From Microbacterium maritypicum (GTDB taxonomy: Bacteria > Actinomycetota > Actinomycetes > Actinomycetales > Microbacteriaceae): DNA of 64,000 nucleotides. Under the pieces are notes generated by a model. It did not search any database. It had not been told where the DNA came from and was given only the letters and a program-made list of their open reading frames with translations. The stretch's first letter is position 1. Each line of letters begins with the position of its first letter. Of the stretch, positions 30,152 to 38,008 are shown piece after piece. The stretch lies in NCBI RefSeq assembly GCF_041529975.1, contig NZ_CP168030.1, forward strand, positions 2,728,001 to 2,792,000, given 5' to 3'. The translations under genes and the position numbers were made by a program.

Positions 30152-30478
30152 TCACTCCCCGTCGAGCGAGAGTTCCTGCGGGAGTTCGAACTCCCGACGC
30201 TGGAGCTCCTCGACATTCACGTCCTTGAACGTGAGCACGCGCACGGCCTTCACGAAGCGATCCGCTCGGTAGATGTCCCACACCCACACATCGCTCATCG
30301 AGATCTCGAAATAGAAATCGTGTTCGGTGTCGCGGCGGACGACGTTGACCTCGTTCGCGAGGTAGAAGCGGCGTTCGGTCTCGACGACGTACTGGAACTG
30401 CGACACCACATCCCGGTACTCCCGGAACAGTGCCAGCTCGAGCTCGCGGTCGTAGTCGTCGAAGGCTTCCTCATCCAT
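30152..30478 (-). CDS. DUF2469 family protein
   Basis: This 108-residue acidic protein matches the actinobacterial DUF2469 family, recognised by MDEEAFDDYDRELELALFRE and FYFEISMSDVWVWDIYR. It is soluble, without a signal. The function is unknown; the gene is regularly found between rnhB and yraN, as here. GGAG lies five bases before the ATG. Confidence 0.9.
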   Translation of the reverse strand: MDEEAFDDYDRELELALFREYRDVVSQFQYVVETERRFYLANEVNVVRRDTEHDFYFEISMSDVWVWDIYRADRFVKAVRVLTFKDVNVEELQRREFELPQELSLDGE

Positions 30479-30541
30479 GATGACTCCATCCTAGAGTCGC
30501 GGCGCACGAGGCGCGGCATCGCCGGCCGATGCAGGTCTGGA

Positions 30542-31201
30542 TCAGAACAGGGTCGGGGCGTCGGCGATGGCCCACGACGCACGGTGGAAAGGAGACAGCC
30601 CGTTGCGCCGGATGGCCTCGCGGTGTTCGGGGCTCGCGTAGCCCTTGTTGCGATTCCACTGATACGCAGGATGGCTCTCGTGAAGTTCGGCCATGTACAG
30701 GTCGCGGGCCACCTTCGCGATCACGGAGGCCGCAGACACGGAGGCGCAGTCGCGGTCGGCTTTGATGACGGGTCGCACGCGCAGCGGCGACGAATGCACT
30801 CGGGAGACGTAATCGTGGTTCCCGTCGAGCAGAACGAGCGCCTCGTCCATCGAAGCCCCCTGCGCAGCGATCGCCGACACAGCGCGCGATGCGGCGAGTC
30901 CGAGGGCCCGCATGATGCCGACCTGGTCGACTTCTTCGGCGCTCGCCCAGCCGACGGCAGAGGCCTGCACCCACGCCGCTGCGCGTGCCGCGACATCGGG
31001 CCGACGCTTCTCCGTCACGAGCTTGGAATCACGCAGACCATCCGGCACGCGACGTCGCACGCCTGCCGCATCCATCATCGCGGCGCCGACGGCGACGGGA
31101 CCGGCGAGTGCGCCTCGACCCACCTCATCCAGCGCGATGATCACGCCGCACTCCCCCAGGAGTTTGCGTTCCAGGGTCAGCTTCGGGGTGATCACGGTCA
31201 T
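30542..31201 (-). CDS. rnhB: Ribonuclease HII
   Basis: RNase HII removes ribonucleotides and RNA primers from DNA hybrids. The 219-residue protein has the catalytic motif IALDEVGRGALAGPV, LLDGNHDYVSR, VIAKVARDLYM and the C-terminal KGYASPEHREAI; the acidic residues Asp, Glu and the two later Asp positions are intact. The ATG overlaps the lepB stop as ATGA, so it follows lepB in one operon. Confidence 0.96.
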   Translation of the reverse strand: MTVITPKLTLERKLLGECGVIIALDEVGRGALAGPVAVGAAMMDAAGVRRRVPDGLRDSKLVTEKRRPDVAARAAAWVQASAVGWASAEEVDQVGIMRALGLAASRAVSAIAAQGASMDEALVLLDGNHDYVSRVHSSPLRVRPVIKADRDCASVSAASVIAKVARDLYMAELHESHPAYQWNRNKGYASPEHREAIRRNGLSPFHRASWAIADAPTLF

Positions 31202-31920
31202 TCGGGGTCCGGAACTCCGTTGAACGTGTCGTGGTGGCCGTCGATCGGTCCCATGCGATCCAGAGGCCAGGTCGTCAGGAAGGCCTTGCCGACGATGTTC
31301 TCCATCGGGACGAAGCCCCCGCTGGGGAGGTCCTGATGTGCGCGCGCGTCGCGCGATCGATCGCGATTGTCGCCCAGCAGCCAGACCGAGTCATCGGGAA
31401 CGACCACGTCGAACGTCTCGTTCGAGGCGGCCGTGTCGCCCTCGGGGAGGTTCAGGTAGCTGAGTTCGTCGATCGGGGCGCCGTTGATCGTGATCTGGCC
31501 GAGTGCGTTGCAGCACACGACATGATCGCCGGGCAAACCGATCACGCGCTTCACGAGGTGGTCCTGCGAGTCCGTCGCGGAGATGCCGACGAAGTTGAGG
31601 ACCCAGTCGACCGCCTGAACGAGCGGAGGCTGAGCGGGCGTCTGCGGCTGTGGATCGAGCCAGCCGCCCGGATCCTTGAAGACGACGACATCGCCACGTG
31701 CATAGTCGGTCCACCGAGGGGTCAGCTCGTCGACGAGAATCCGATCCTTCACGAGAAGGGTGCGCTCCATCGAGGCCGACGGAATGTAGAACGACCTCAC
31801 GACGAAGCTCTTGACCACGAAGGACACGAGGGCGGCGATCACGATGATCACCAGCACGTCGCGGAGGAAGACCAGGAACCCGCGTCGTCTGGAAGTGCGC
31901 GCGGCCGGCGAATCAGTCAT
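31198..31920 (-). CDS. lepB: Signal peptidase I
   Basis: LepB cleaves signal peptides outside the membrane. The 240-residue protein has one N-terminal helix (residues 20-42), the catalytic Ser in YIPSASMERTL (Ser50), box C GDVVVFKDP, the catalytic Lys in HLVKRVIGLPGD (Lys124), and GDNRDRSRDAR. A loop of about 25 residues between box C and box D, rich in Pro and Gln, is actinobacteria-like. ATG 31920 is chosen over the earlier frame start because GAAGGA lies six bases upstream. It is coupled to rnhB. Confidence 0.96.
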   Translation of the reverse strand: MTDSPAARTSRRRGFLVFLRDVLVIIVIAALVSFVVKSFVVRSFYIPSASMERTLLVKDRILVDELTPRWTDYARGDVVVFKDPGGWLDPQPQTPAQPPLVQAVDWVLNFVGISATDSQDHLVKRVIGLPGDHVVCCNALGQITINGAPIDELSYLNLPEGDTAASNETFDVVVPDDSVWLLGDNRDRSRDARAHQDLPSGGFVPMENIVGKAFLTTWPLDRMGPIDGHHDTFNGVPDPE

Positions 31921-31988
31921 CAGGTTCCTTCTCGAGTCATACACCGCTCTGGCGCGACGGTATCAAGGTTCGCACACCGGGGACAGAA

Positions 31989-32025
31989 CACAGCACCCCA
32001 GGACATCGTGTCCTGGGGTGCTGTG
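31989..32025 (-). terminator. Very strong hairpin after rplS
   Basis: A perfect 17-bp inverted repeat (arms 31989-32005 and 32009-32025) with a three-base loop lies 13 bases beyond the rplS stop. There is no long U-run after it on the minus strand. It should end the rplS message before lepB. Confidence 0.85.
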
Positions 32026-32038
32026 GAGAACCTGCGAC

Positions 32039-32386
32039 TCAGCGGTCGCGCTTCTCCTTGATCTTGGCCTTCTTGCCACGGAGCTGGCGGAGGTAGTAGA
32101 GCTTCGCGCGACGCACGTCACCGCGGGTGACGACCTCGATGTGGTCGATCACCGGGGAGTGCACCGGGAAGGTACGCTCGACGCCCACCTGGAAGCTGAT
32201 CTTGCGGACCGTGAAGGTCTCGCGCACGCTGTCGCCCTGACGGCCGATGACGACACCCTGGAAGACCTGGATACGAGAGCGGCTGCCCTCGGTGATGTTG
32301 ACGTGAACCTTGACGGTGTCACCGGGGAAGAAGTCCGGGATGTCCGAACGAAGGGAAGCCGCGTCGACGGCGTCGAGGATCTGCAT
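32039..32386 (-). CDS. rplS: Ribosomal protein L19
   Basis: L19 lies at the interface of the 50S and 30S subunits. With ATG 32386 the protein is 115 residues, the usual length, starting [21 protein letters not shown] is well spaced for this start; ATG 32392 is too close to it. [16 protein letters not shown] and [20 protein letters not shown] are typical. Unlike many bacteria, it is not next to trmD; three other genes lie between them. Confidence 0.97.
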   Translation of the reverse strand: MQILDAVDAASLRSDIPDFFPGDTVKVHVNITEGSRSRIQVFQGVVIGRQGDSVRETFTVRKISFQVGVERTFPVHSPVIDHIEVVTRGDVRRAKLYYLRQLRGKKAKIKEKRDR

Positions 32387-32516
32387 GATCATCTCTCTCT
32401 GCACCCGCCACAGGTCGCATGCATGTATTCAAAGGAACAAGAAGGGAGTGAGCTGTACGGAACGGCGAACGTCCGCGGGCTCCCCTGTGGCAGAGCCGGT
32501 CACAGCACAAACACTC

Positions 32517-32546
32517 ATTCTGCCATGGATGCCGCGCCCGGCCAAA
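32517..32546 (-). promoter_or_regulatory. Promoter of rplS (TGGCAGAAT type)
   Basis: On the minus strand TGGCAGAAT contains the hexamer CAGAAT (32517-32522), preceded about 18 bases upstream by a GTTTTGG-type -35. The rpsP promoter has the same extended -10 and a matching GTTT element at the same distance. The leader to rplS is about 125 bases. Confidence 0.55.
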
Positions 32547-32555
32547 ACGCTGACC

Positions 32556-33044
32556 TCAGTCGCGGCCGTCGGTCTCCCGCACCACGATGATCTCGTGTGC
32601 GCGCGTGGGAGGGGCAGGTTCGTTGACGGGCGGGATCGTGGACCAGGTGATGGTCTCGCGCAGTCGGGTCCCGCTCCCCTTCGCCTCGTTCCACAGCTGC
32701 CAGAGCTGCAACCAGATCAGTGCGATGCCCGCGACGATCGCGCCGGTCAGCAACCACGGGAAAGCCCCGTCGATGAAGAAGCCGACGGCGATGGTCAGCC
32801 CGTTCCAGATCGTGAAGCCGATGACATCCCACCACGATACGGCCCGCTCGATGCGAACGGACGGGCGCGAGCGCGTCAGGAGCGTGAGCAGGAGCTGTCC
32901 GACGAAGACGGACGGCATCGCGATGAGCAGCACCCAGAGAATGGACCAGCCACCCTGGAAGACCCCCCAGCCGATCAGCAGCCAGAGCGGCAGGAGGAAC
33001 GCCGCCGGGAGGAGCCAGCGGAAGAAGGCCTGTCGCAACCACAT
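32556..33044 (-). CDS. Small polytopic membrane protein of unknown function
   Basis: I do not recognise this 162-residue protein. It has four likely membrane helices (about residues 8-30, 35-57, 78-97 and 101-122), a positively charged loop RSRPSVRIERA between helices 2 and 3, and a polar C-terminal tail of about 35 residues. The start is MWLRQAFFRW because TACGAT lies six bases before this ATG; the open frame upstream is not coding. It sits between rplS and the divergent map gene. Confidence 0.8.
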   Translation of the reverse strand: MWLRQAFFRWLLPAAFLLPLWLLIGWGVFQGGWSILWVLLIAMPSVFVGQLLLTLLTRSRPSVRIERAVSWWDVIGFTIWNGLTIAVGFFIDGAFPWLLTGAIVAGIALIWLQLWQLWNEAKGSGTRLRETITWSTIPPVNEPAPPTRAHEIIVVRETDGRD

Positions 33045-33050
33045 GATCAG

Positions 33051-33056
33051 ATCGTA
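33051..33056 (-). promoter_or_regulatory. -10 hexamer TACGAT for the small membrane protein
   Basis: TACGAT on the minus strand is followed by CTGATC and the ATG. It is a clear TAnnnT match and gives a leaderless transcript; there is no ribosome binding site. Confidence 0.55.
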
Positions 33057-33153
33057 CGACGACACCCGCCCCTGCGGCCCGGTGTTCGCTGAGAGCGGTC
33101 GGGGAACCGCCCGCGCCGGATCAGGGAGAATGGAGACGACGAGAGGAAACCCG

Positions 33154-33936
33154 ATGATCGAACTGCGCACCCCTGCCGAGATCGACGAGATGCGCGCCGC
33201 AGGACGTTTCGTGGCCGAGACACTGGCGACCCTGCGCGACGAGACGAAGGTCGGGACGAACCTCCTCTCGATCGATCGCCGCGCACACGACATGATCCGC
33301 AAGGCCGGCGCAGAGTCGTGTTACATCGACTATCACCCCTCGTTCGGAGCGAGTCCGTTCGGCAAGGTGATCTGCACCTCGGTCAACGACGCCGTGCTGC
33401 ACGGCCTCCCCCATGACTACACACTGCGTGACGGCGACCTCGTCACCCTCGACTTCGCAGTGTCGGTCGACGGTTGGGTCGCCGACTCGGCGGTGTCGTT
33501 CGTCGTCGGCGCGGCTCGTGAAGAAGACCTTCAACTCATCGGTACCACCGAACGCGCCCTGACCGCCGCGATCGACTCCGCAACGGTCGGAAACCGCATC
33601 GGCGACATCTCCGCGGCCGTCGCCGCCATCGCACACGGCGAGGGCTACTCGATCAATACCGACTTCGGTGGGCACGGAGTCGGACGCACGATGCACGGGG
33701 ACCCGCACGTGCCGAACGACGGCCGCGCCGGCCGGGGCTTTCCCCTGAGGGCCGGCCTGGTCCTCGCACTCGAGCCCTGGCTCCTCGCGACGACAGACGA
33801 GCTGGTCACCGACCCCGACGGATGGACCCTGCGCAGCGCTGACGGTTCACGCGGCGCCCACTCCGAGCACACCATCGCGATCACGGAAGACGGCCCCATC
33901 ATCCTGACCGACCGATCGTTCCTCGGCGTGGACTGA
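33154..33936 (+). CDS. map: Methionine aminopeptidase, type I
   Basis: MetAP removes the initiator Met from new proteins. The 260-residue enzyme has the five metal ligands expected: Asp and Asp in DFAVSVDGWVADSAVS, His in GGHGVGRTMHGDPHVPN, Glu in LALEPWL, and Glu in HSEHTIAIT, with the substrate His in YHPSFGASPFG. It has no N-terminal zinc-finger or SH3-binding extension. The ATG has GAGAGGAAA upstream, a normal ribosome binding site. Confidence 0.95.
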   Translation: MIELRTPAEIDEMRAAGRFVAETLATLRDETKVGTNLLSIDRRAHDMIRKAGAESCYIDYHPSFGASPFGKVICTSVNDAVLHGLPHDYTLRDGDLVTLDFAVSVDGWVADSAVSFVVGAAREEDLQLIGTTERALTAAIDSATVGNRIGDISAAVAAIAHGEGYSINTDFGGHGVGRTMHGDPHVPNDGRAGRGFPLRAGLVLALEPWLLATTDELVTDPDGWTLRSADGSRGAHSEHTIAITEDGPIILTDRSFLGVD

Positions 33937-33982
33937 CCCGCGCCACGAGCCGAAACGCGAGGCCGTATGCCATCCTGAGTCC

Positions 33983-34576
33983 ATGATTCCGCAGGATCGC
34001 CATGTGCCGGAGCGTCTTCTCCTCGCTCGGCATGGTCAGACCGTGTGGAACGTCGAACACCGCTTGCAGGGTCAGCTCGACTCGCCCCTCACCGACGAAG
34101 GCATCGCCCAAGCCCGCGCAATCGCCTCCCGCCTCGGTGACGCCGGCGTGCTCACCGTGTGCTCCAGCCCGCTCGGTAGAGCCATGCAGACCGCGGTCAT
34201 CATCGCTGACCGGCTCGGGGCCGAGGTCATTGAGGTGCCGGAACTCGCCGATCTCGATCACGGTGCGCTGGCGGGTATGACTTGGGACGAGATCGACGCG
34301 GCGTATCCGATGGCCAGAGAGGAGCGCGCCGCCAATCGCTACGGATGGGCATTCCCCGGCGGTGAGAGTTACGCGCAAGCCCGTTCCCGAGCGCGAAAGG
34401 CCCTCAGCAGCTGCGGATGGGCGTCCGAGGGGACACCGCTGCTCGTGAGCCACGAGATGATCGGACGGATGCTGCGTGCCGAGCTACGACGTCTCGATGC
34501 GTCGAACGCGCTCGGACTGAGACATCCGCACGGCGTGGTCTTCGAGATCGATGGCACCTCGGAGCGGATGCTCTGA
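33983..34576 (+). CDS. Histidine phosphatase family protein (phosphoglycerate-mutase-like)
   Basis: This 197-residue protein has the histidine-phosphatase motif LLARHGQTVWN, the second Arg in SSPLGRAMQTA, the acid-base Glu near ELADLDHGALAG, and the second His in LLVSHEMIGR. It could be a phosphoglycerate mutase-like or a broad phosphatase; the sequence does not choose. The start follows CATCCT by exactly six bases. It is convergent with trmD. Confidence 0.88.
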   Translation: MIPQDRHVPERLLLARHGQTVWNVEHRLQGQLDSPLTDEGIAQARAIASRLGDAGVLTVCSSPLGRAMQTAVIIADRLGAEVIEVPELADLDHGALAGMTWDEIDAAYPMAREERAANRYGWAFPGGESYAQARSRARKALSSCGWASEGTPLLVSHEMIGRMLRAELRRLDASNALGLRHPHGVVFEIDGTSERML

Positions 34577-34611
34577 CAGGCGCATCCGAGCGGATTCGGC
34601 GTCGATCCCGG

Positions 34612-35331
34612 TCAGGACTGCGAGGTCTCGTCGTCCGGGAGGAGATCAGGGCGACGCAGCCTGGTGCGCTCGAACTGCTGCTCGCGGCGCCAGGTGGCGA
34701 TCGCCCCGTGGTTGCCGCTCAGCAGGATGTCCGGCACCGCCCGCTCGCGCCATGAAGCGGGCTTCGTGTACGAGGGGTACTCCAGGAGCCCGTCCTCGTG
34801 CGACTCCTCGACGAGGCTTTCCGGATTGCCGACGACGCCGGGGATGAGCCTCCCGATCGCCTCGATCATCGCCATCGTGGCGACCTCTCCCCCGTTTAAG
34901 ACGTAGTCCCCGAGGCTGATGAGGCGCACCTCGCCGAGGTCGGCTGCGTACTCGAAGACGCGTTCGTCGATGCCCTCGTAACGTCCGCACCCGAAGACGA
35001 GGTGCTCATGGGTGGCCAGCGCCCGTGCGGTCTTCTGCGTGAAGACCTCACCGGCAGGTGACGGGAAGATGATGGTCGGTCGCTCGGCCCCCGCCGTATC
35101 GGACGGACCGGCGACGTCATCGAGAGCAAGACCCCATGGCTCCGGCTTCATGACCATGCCGGCGCCACCGCCGTACGGGGTGTCGTCGACCGTGTTGTGA
35201 CGATCGGACGTCCAGTCGCGGAGGTCATGCACGCGAAGGTCGATGATGCCGGCGTGCTGCGCCTTCCCGAGGAGGGAGAGCGTCAGGCCGTCGAAGTAGG
35301 ACGGAAAGATGGAGAGGACGTCGATGCGCAC
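34612..35331 (-). CDS. trmD: tRNA (guanine-37-N1)-methyltransferase TrmD
   Basis: TrmD methylates G37 of tRNAs that read CNN codons, preventing +1 frameshifts. The SPOUT-fold signatures are [31 protein letters not shown] and [14 protein letters not shown], the last forming the AdoMet trefoil knot. The 239-residue length is normal. The GTG start follows the rimM stop by 19 bases, the standard rimM-trmD order. Confidence 0.97.
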   Translation of the reverse strand: MRIDVLSIFPSYFDGLTLSLLGKAQHAGIIDLRVHDLRDWTSDRHNTVDDTPYGGGAGMVMKPEPWGLALDDVAGPSDTAGAERPTIIFPSPAGEVFTQKTARALATHEHLVFGCGRYEGIDERVFEYAADLGEVRLISLGDYVLNGGEVATMAMIEAIGRLIPGVVGNPESLVEESHEDGLLEYPSYTKPASWRERAVPDILLSGNHGAIATWRREQQFERTRLRRPDLLPDDETSQS

Positions 35332-35350
35332 GGGGGAACCGTATCAGCGG

Positions 35351-35968
35351 TCACTCAGGGGCTTCGGCGTCCGAGCCCGACGGCTGCTCGGCATCCGCGG
35401 CGTCGGGGAGCTCCTCGAAGAGTCCCGGCGGCGGCGTCACGATCAGACGACCGACCGAGACGTCGACGGTGGGGACGATGGCGGCCACGAAAGGGACCAT
35501 GACCTCGTTCTCGCCGGACTTCACGATGAGCAGATCCTGCGCCGGGAAGTGCTCGACGCGGATGACCCGGCCGATGACCGCATCGTCGCGAACGACGTCG
35601 AGCCCCACGAGCTGGTGATCGAACCACGCGTCGTCCTCGACCTCATCGACGTCCTGGTCGATCCAGAGGATCGCCTTCACGAGGCTCTCGGCGGATTCTC
35701 GGTCATCGACATCTTCGAAGAAGACGACCGGATTCCCGTTCATCAAACGGTATTCGCGAACGGTGATGTCCTTGCCGTGCCACGGCGATGCCTCGGGCAC
35801 CTGCACCGTGAAGCCGGCACCGGGGGTGAAACGACCCGCCGGATTGTCGGTGTACAGCTCGAGCTTGAGGCCGCCTTTGAGGCCGTGCGCCTTCACGAGA
35901 CGCCCGACGCGCAGCTGATTCTTGCCCTGGTTGCGGTCCTTCGGCACCACGTCAGTCGTCCGCGACAT
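35351..35968 (-). CDS. rimM: Ribosome maturation factor RimM
   Basis: RimM assists maturation of the 30S head and binds S19. The 205-residue protein has LRVGRLVKAHGLKGGLKLEL at the N-terminal barrel and the PRC-barrel region VDEVEDDAWFDHQLVGLDV. It ends in a Pro/Asp/Glu-rich tail beyond the family core. With ATG 35968 it overlaps khpA by 17 bases; GTG codons at 35950 and 35947 would remove the overlap, and I cannot decide between them. Confidence 0.95.
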   Translation of the reverse strand: MSRTTDVVPKDRNQGKNQLRVGRLVKAHGLKGGLKLELYTDNPAGRFTPGAGFTVQVPEASPWHGKDITVREYRLMNGNPVVFFEDVDDRESAESLVKAILWIDQDVDEVEDDAWFDHQLVGLDVVRDDAVIGRVIRVEHFPAQDLLIVKSGENEVMVPFVAAIVPTVDVSVGRLIVTPPPGLFEELPDAADAEQPSGSDAEAPE

Positions 35969-36182
35969 CGACGCGGACCCGACGCCCGTCAGCGAGCGCG
36001 CTGACGAGGGTGCGAAGGGCCTTGGCTGTGCGGCCGCCGCGCCCGATCACGCGTCCACGGTCATCGGGGTGCACGCGCACCTCGAGGAGGTCGCCTCGCG
36101 GCGATGTGGATTCATTGATGCGGACATCTTCCGGGTGATCGACGATCCCCTTGACGATGTGTTCGAGCGCGGCGGCGAGCAC
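35952..36182 (-). CDS. khpA: KH-domain RNA-binding protein KhpA
   Basis: A 76-residue single KH-domain protein with the RVIGRGGRTAKALRTLV loop that contacts RNA. KhpA acts with KhpB in RNA binding and, in some Gram-positives, in cell-wall and division control. The GTG start lies six bases after the rpsP stop, so it is made from the same message. The length and position between rpsP and rimM match the family. Confidence 0.95.
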   Translation of the reverse strand: MLAAALEHIVKGIVDHPEDVRINESTSPRGDLLEVRVHPDDRGRVIGRGGRTAKALRTLVSALADGRRVRVDVADD

Positions 36183-36188
36183 GGCGGA

Positions 36189-36623
36189 TTACTCTGCGTC
36201 GGCGGCGGGGGCCTCAGCGGCCTCCGCGTCGGCCGCGGCGGGAGCCTCCTCAGCGGGGGCCTCCACCTTCTTCTCGGCCTTGGGCTTGACGACGGACTTC
36301 TTGGATGCGTCGATCTCGAAGGGAGCCTTGGGCTCCTTCACCTTGAGGGTGGACTTCGCGTCGGCGTCGCCCTTGAACTTGCCCCAGTCGCCCGTGATCT
36401 TGAGGATGGCGGCGACCTGCTCGGTCGGCTGCGCGCCGACGGAGAGCCAGTACTGCGCACGCTCGGAGTCGACCTCGATGAACGAGGGCTCCTCGGTGGG
36501 GTGGTACTTGCCGATCTCCTCGATCACGCGACCATCGCGCTTGGTCTTCGAGTCGGCGACGACGATGCGGTAGTACGGCGCACGGATCTTGCCCAGGCGC
36601 TTGAGACGAATCTTGACAGCCAC
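36189..36623 (-). CDS. rpsP: Ribosomal protein S16 with C-terminal tail
   Basis: S16 of the 30S subunit, starting [20 protein letters not shown] at a GTG with AGGAG five bases upstream. The conserved part ends near residue 85. A tail of about 60 residues follows, first Lys-rich and then mostly Ala and Glu, making the protein 144 residues against about 80-90 in E. coli. The much longer open frame upstream is not used. It is first in rpsP-khpA-rimM-trmD. Confidence 0.97.
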   Translation of the reverse strand: MAVKIRLKRLGKIRAPYYRIVVADSKTKRDGRVIEEIGKYHPTEEPSFIEVDSERAQYWLSVGAQPTEQVAAILKITGDWGKFKGDADAKSTLKVKEPKAPFEIDASKKSVVKPKAEKKVEAPAEEAPAAADAEAAEAPAADAE

Positions 36624-36718
36624 GATTCTCCTGAATTGTGTGGAAGGAAACGAACTGATCGCCTGGAGAGTGGGGTGCACACCCGGCGGAAGCTCAAATG
36701 AGTGTGGACACCTGCTGG

Positions 36719-36751
36719 ATAGAGGGTCGAGCAGGTCGTCCGACCCTCTAT
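36719..36751. repeat. 11-bp perfect inverted repeat over the rpsP promoter start
   Basis: ATAGAGGGTCG and CGACCCTCTAT flank an 11-base loop between the divergent rpsP and carboxylate-amine ligase genes. One arm touches the rpsP -10 hexamer. It could be an operator, a leader hairpin of rpsP, or a bidirectional insulator. Confidence 0.5.
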
Positions 36752-36780
36752 TCTGCCAGATCCTCGCGCCCGGCGCGAAA
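36750..36780 (-). promoter_or_regulatory. Promoter of rpsP operon (TGGCAGAAT type)
   Basis: CAGAAT (36750-36755) within TGGCAGAAT, with a GTTTCG element near 36776-36781 on the minus strand. It matches the rplS promoter in layout and includes a similar GC-rich spacer. The leader is about 120 bases. Confidence 0.55.
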
Positions 36781-36821
36781 CGTGGCGCAACGGCCGTTGT
36801 CGTGTCGCGTCGCCCGCGTGT

Positions 36822-36827
36822 CAGACT
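36822..36827 (+). promoter_or_regulatory. -10 hexamer CAGACT for the carboxylate-amine ligase
   Basis: CAGACT is followed by six bases and then GTG 36834. This favours the second of two closely spaced GTG codons (36828 and 36834) as start and suggests a leaderless mRNA. Confidence 0.45.
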
Positions 36828-36833
36828 GTGCGG

Positions 36834-37985
36834 GTGAAACTCGAGTTCGCCTCTTCCGCCCGATCCACCGTCGGCCTCGAATGGGAGATCATGCTCGCGG
36901 ATCCCGTGAGCGGTGACCTCGTCGGACGCGCCCCGGAACTGCTGGCGGCGCTCGAAGCCGAGAGCGAGGATGAGCGCCACACCGTCACCGGCGAGCTGCT
37001 CACGAACACGATCGAAGTCACGAGCGGGATCGGCGATTCCGTCGCGCACGCCGTCGACGACATCGCGAACGCCATCACCGCCGTGCGCACCGCGACCGAC
37101 CCGGCGGGCATCGAACTGCTGTCGGCGGGCAGCCACCCGTTCGCGCAGTGGTTCGATCAGGAGGTCACCGACAAGTCGCGGTATCACACCCTCATCGAGC
37201 GCACCCAGTGGTGGGGTCGCAACATGATGATCTGGGGGATCCACGTGCACATCGGGGTGGAAGACCAGCGCAAGGTCTTCCCCATCATCAACGCGCTCTC
37301 GGCATACCTCCCCCATCTCCAGGCCCTGTCGGCGTCGAGTCCGTTCTGGGCGGGCGAGCGCACCGGCTACGCCTCGAACCGCGCGCTGGTGTTCCAACAG
37401 CTTCCGACGGCCGGACTCCCCTGGCCGTTGCGAGATTGGTCCCAGTACGAGTCGTATCTCGACGACATGGTCCGCACCGGCGTGATGGCGGATGCCACGG
37501 AGGTGCGCTGGGACATCCGTCCCGCTCCACGCTGGGGGACCATCGAGGTGCGAGCGTGCGACGGCCTCTCGACGCTGCCGGAGCTTGCGTCGGTCGCGGC
37601 GCTCGTGCAGGTGCTCGTCGAGCACTTCTCCCGTGAGCTCGACGAGGGGCGGGCCCTTCCCGAACTCCCGGCGTGGTTCCACCGGGAGAACAAGTGGCGC
37701 GCGGCGCGATACGGGCTCGACGCACGGGTCATCGTCGATGCGGCCGGAACGCAGCGCCCGGTGCGAGAGCATCTCGCCGAAGTCCTCGATGAGCTGGCGC
37801 CCGTGGCTGTGGAACTCGGTTGCGTCCGCGAATTCGGCAACAACGCCGTCACCCTCGAGAACGGGGCCAGCTACGAACGTCAGCTCGTGATCGCGAACGC
37901 CACCGCCGGTGATCTCACCGCCGTCGTGCAGCACCTCATCCGCGAGTTCCGTTCCGGACCCGAGTCCTCGACGGAAGGCGCGTAG
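36834..37985 (+). CDS. Carboxylate-amine ligase, YbdK/GCS2 family
   Basis: This 383-residue ATP-dependent ligase belongs to the glutamate-cysteine ligase type 2 family, with the start motif [32 protein letters not shown], and a C-terminal [18 protein letters not shown]. YbdK from E. coli makes gamma-glutamylcysteine slowly; the real substrate in actinobacteria is uncertain, as these organisms use mycothiol rather than glutathione. The start at GTG 36834 is taken from the position of CAGACT. Confidence 0.9.
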   Translation: MKLEFASSARSTVGLEWEIMLADPVSGDLVGRAPELLAALEAESEDERHTVTGELLTNTIEVTSGIGDSVAHAVDDIANAITAVRTATDPAGIELLSAGSHPFAQWFDQEVTDKSRYHTLIERTQWWGRNMMIWGIHVHIGVEDQRKVFPIINALSAYLPHLQALSASSPFWAGERTGYASNRALVFQQLPTAGLPWPLRDWSQYESYLDDMVRTGVMADATEVRWDIRPAPRWGTIEVRACDGLSTLPELASVAALVQVLVEHFSRELDEGRALPELPAWFHRENKWRAARYGLDARVIVDAAGTQRPVREHLAEVLDELAPVAVELGCVREFGNNAVTLENGASYERQLVIANATAGDLTAVVQHLIREFRSGPESSTEGA

Positions 37986-38008
37986 CCCCGGACTCTGCCG
38001 GCGGCGAC

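Noticed and set aside
36624..37934. Upstream extension of the S16 frame to a 581-residue protein
   Set aside because: Runs antisense through the carboxylate-amine ligase and across the rpsP promoter; AGGAG and the S16 N-terminus mark GTG 36623.
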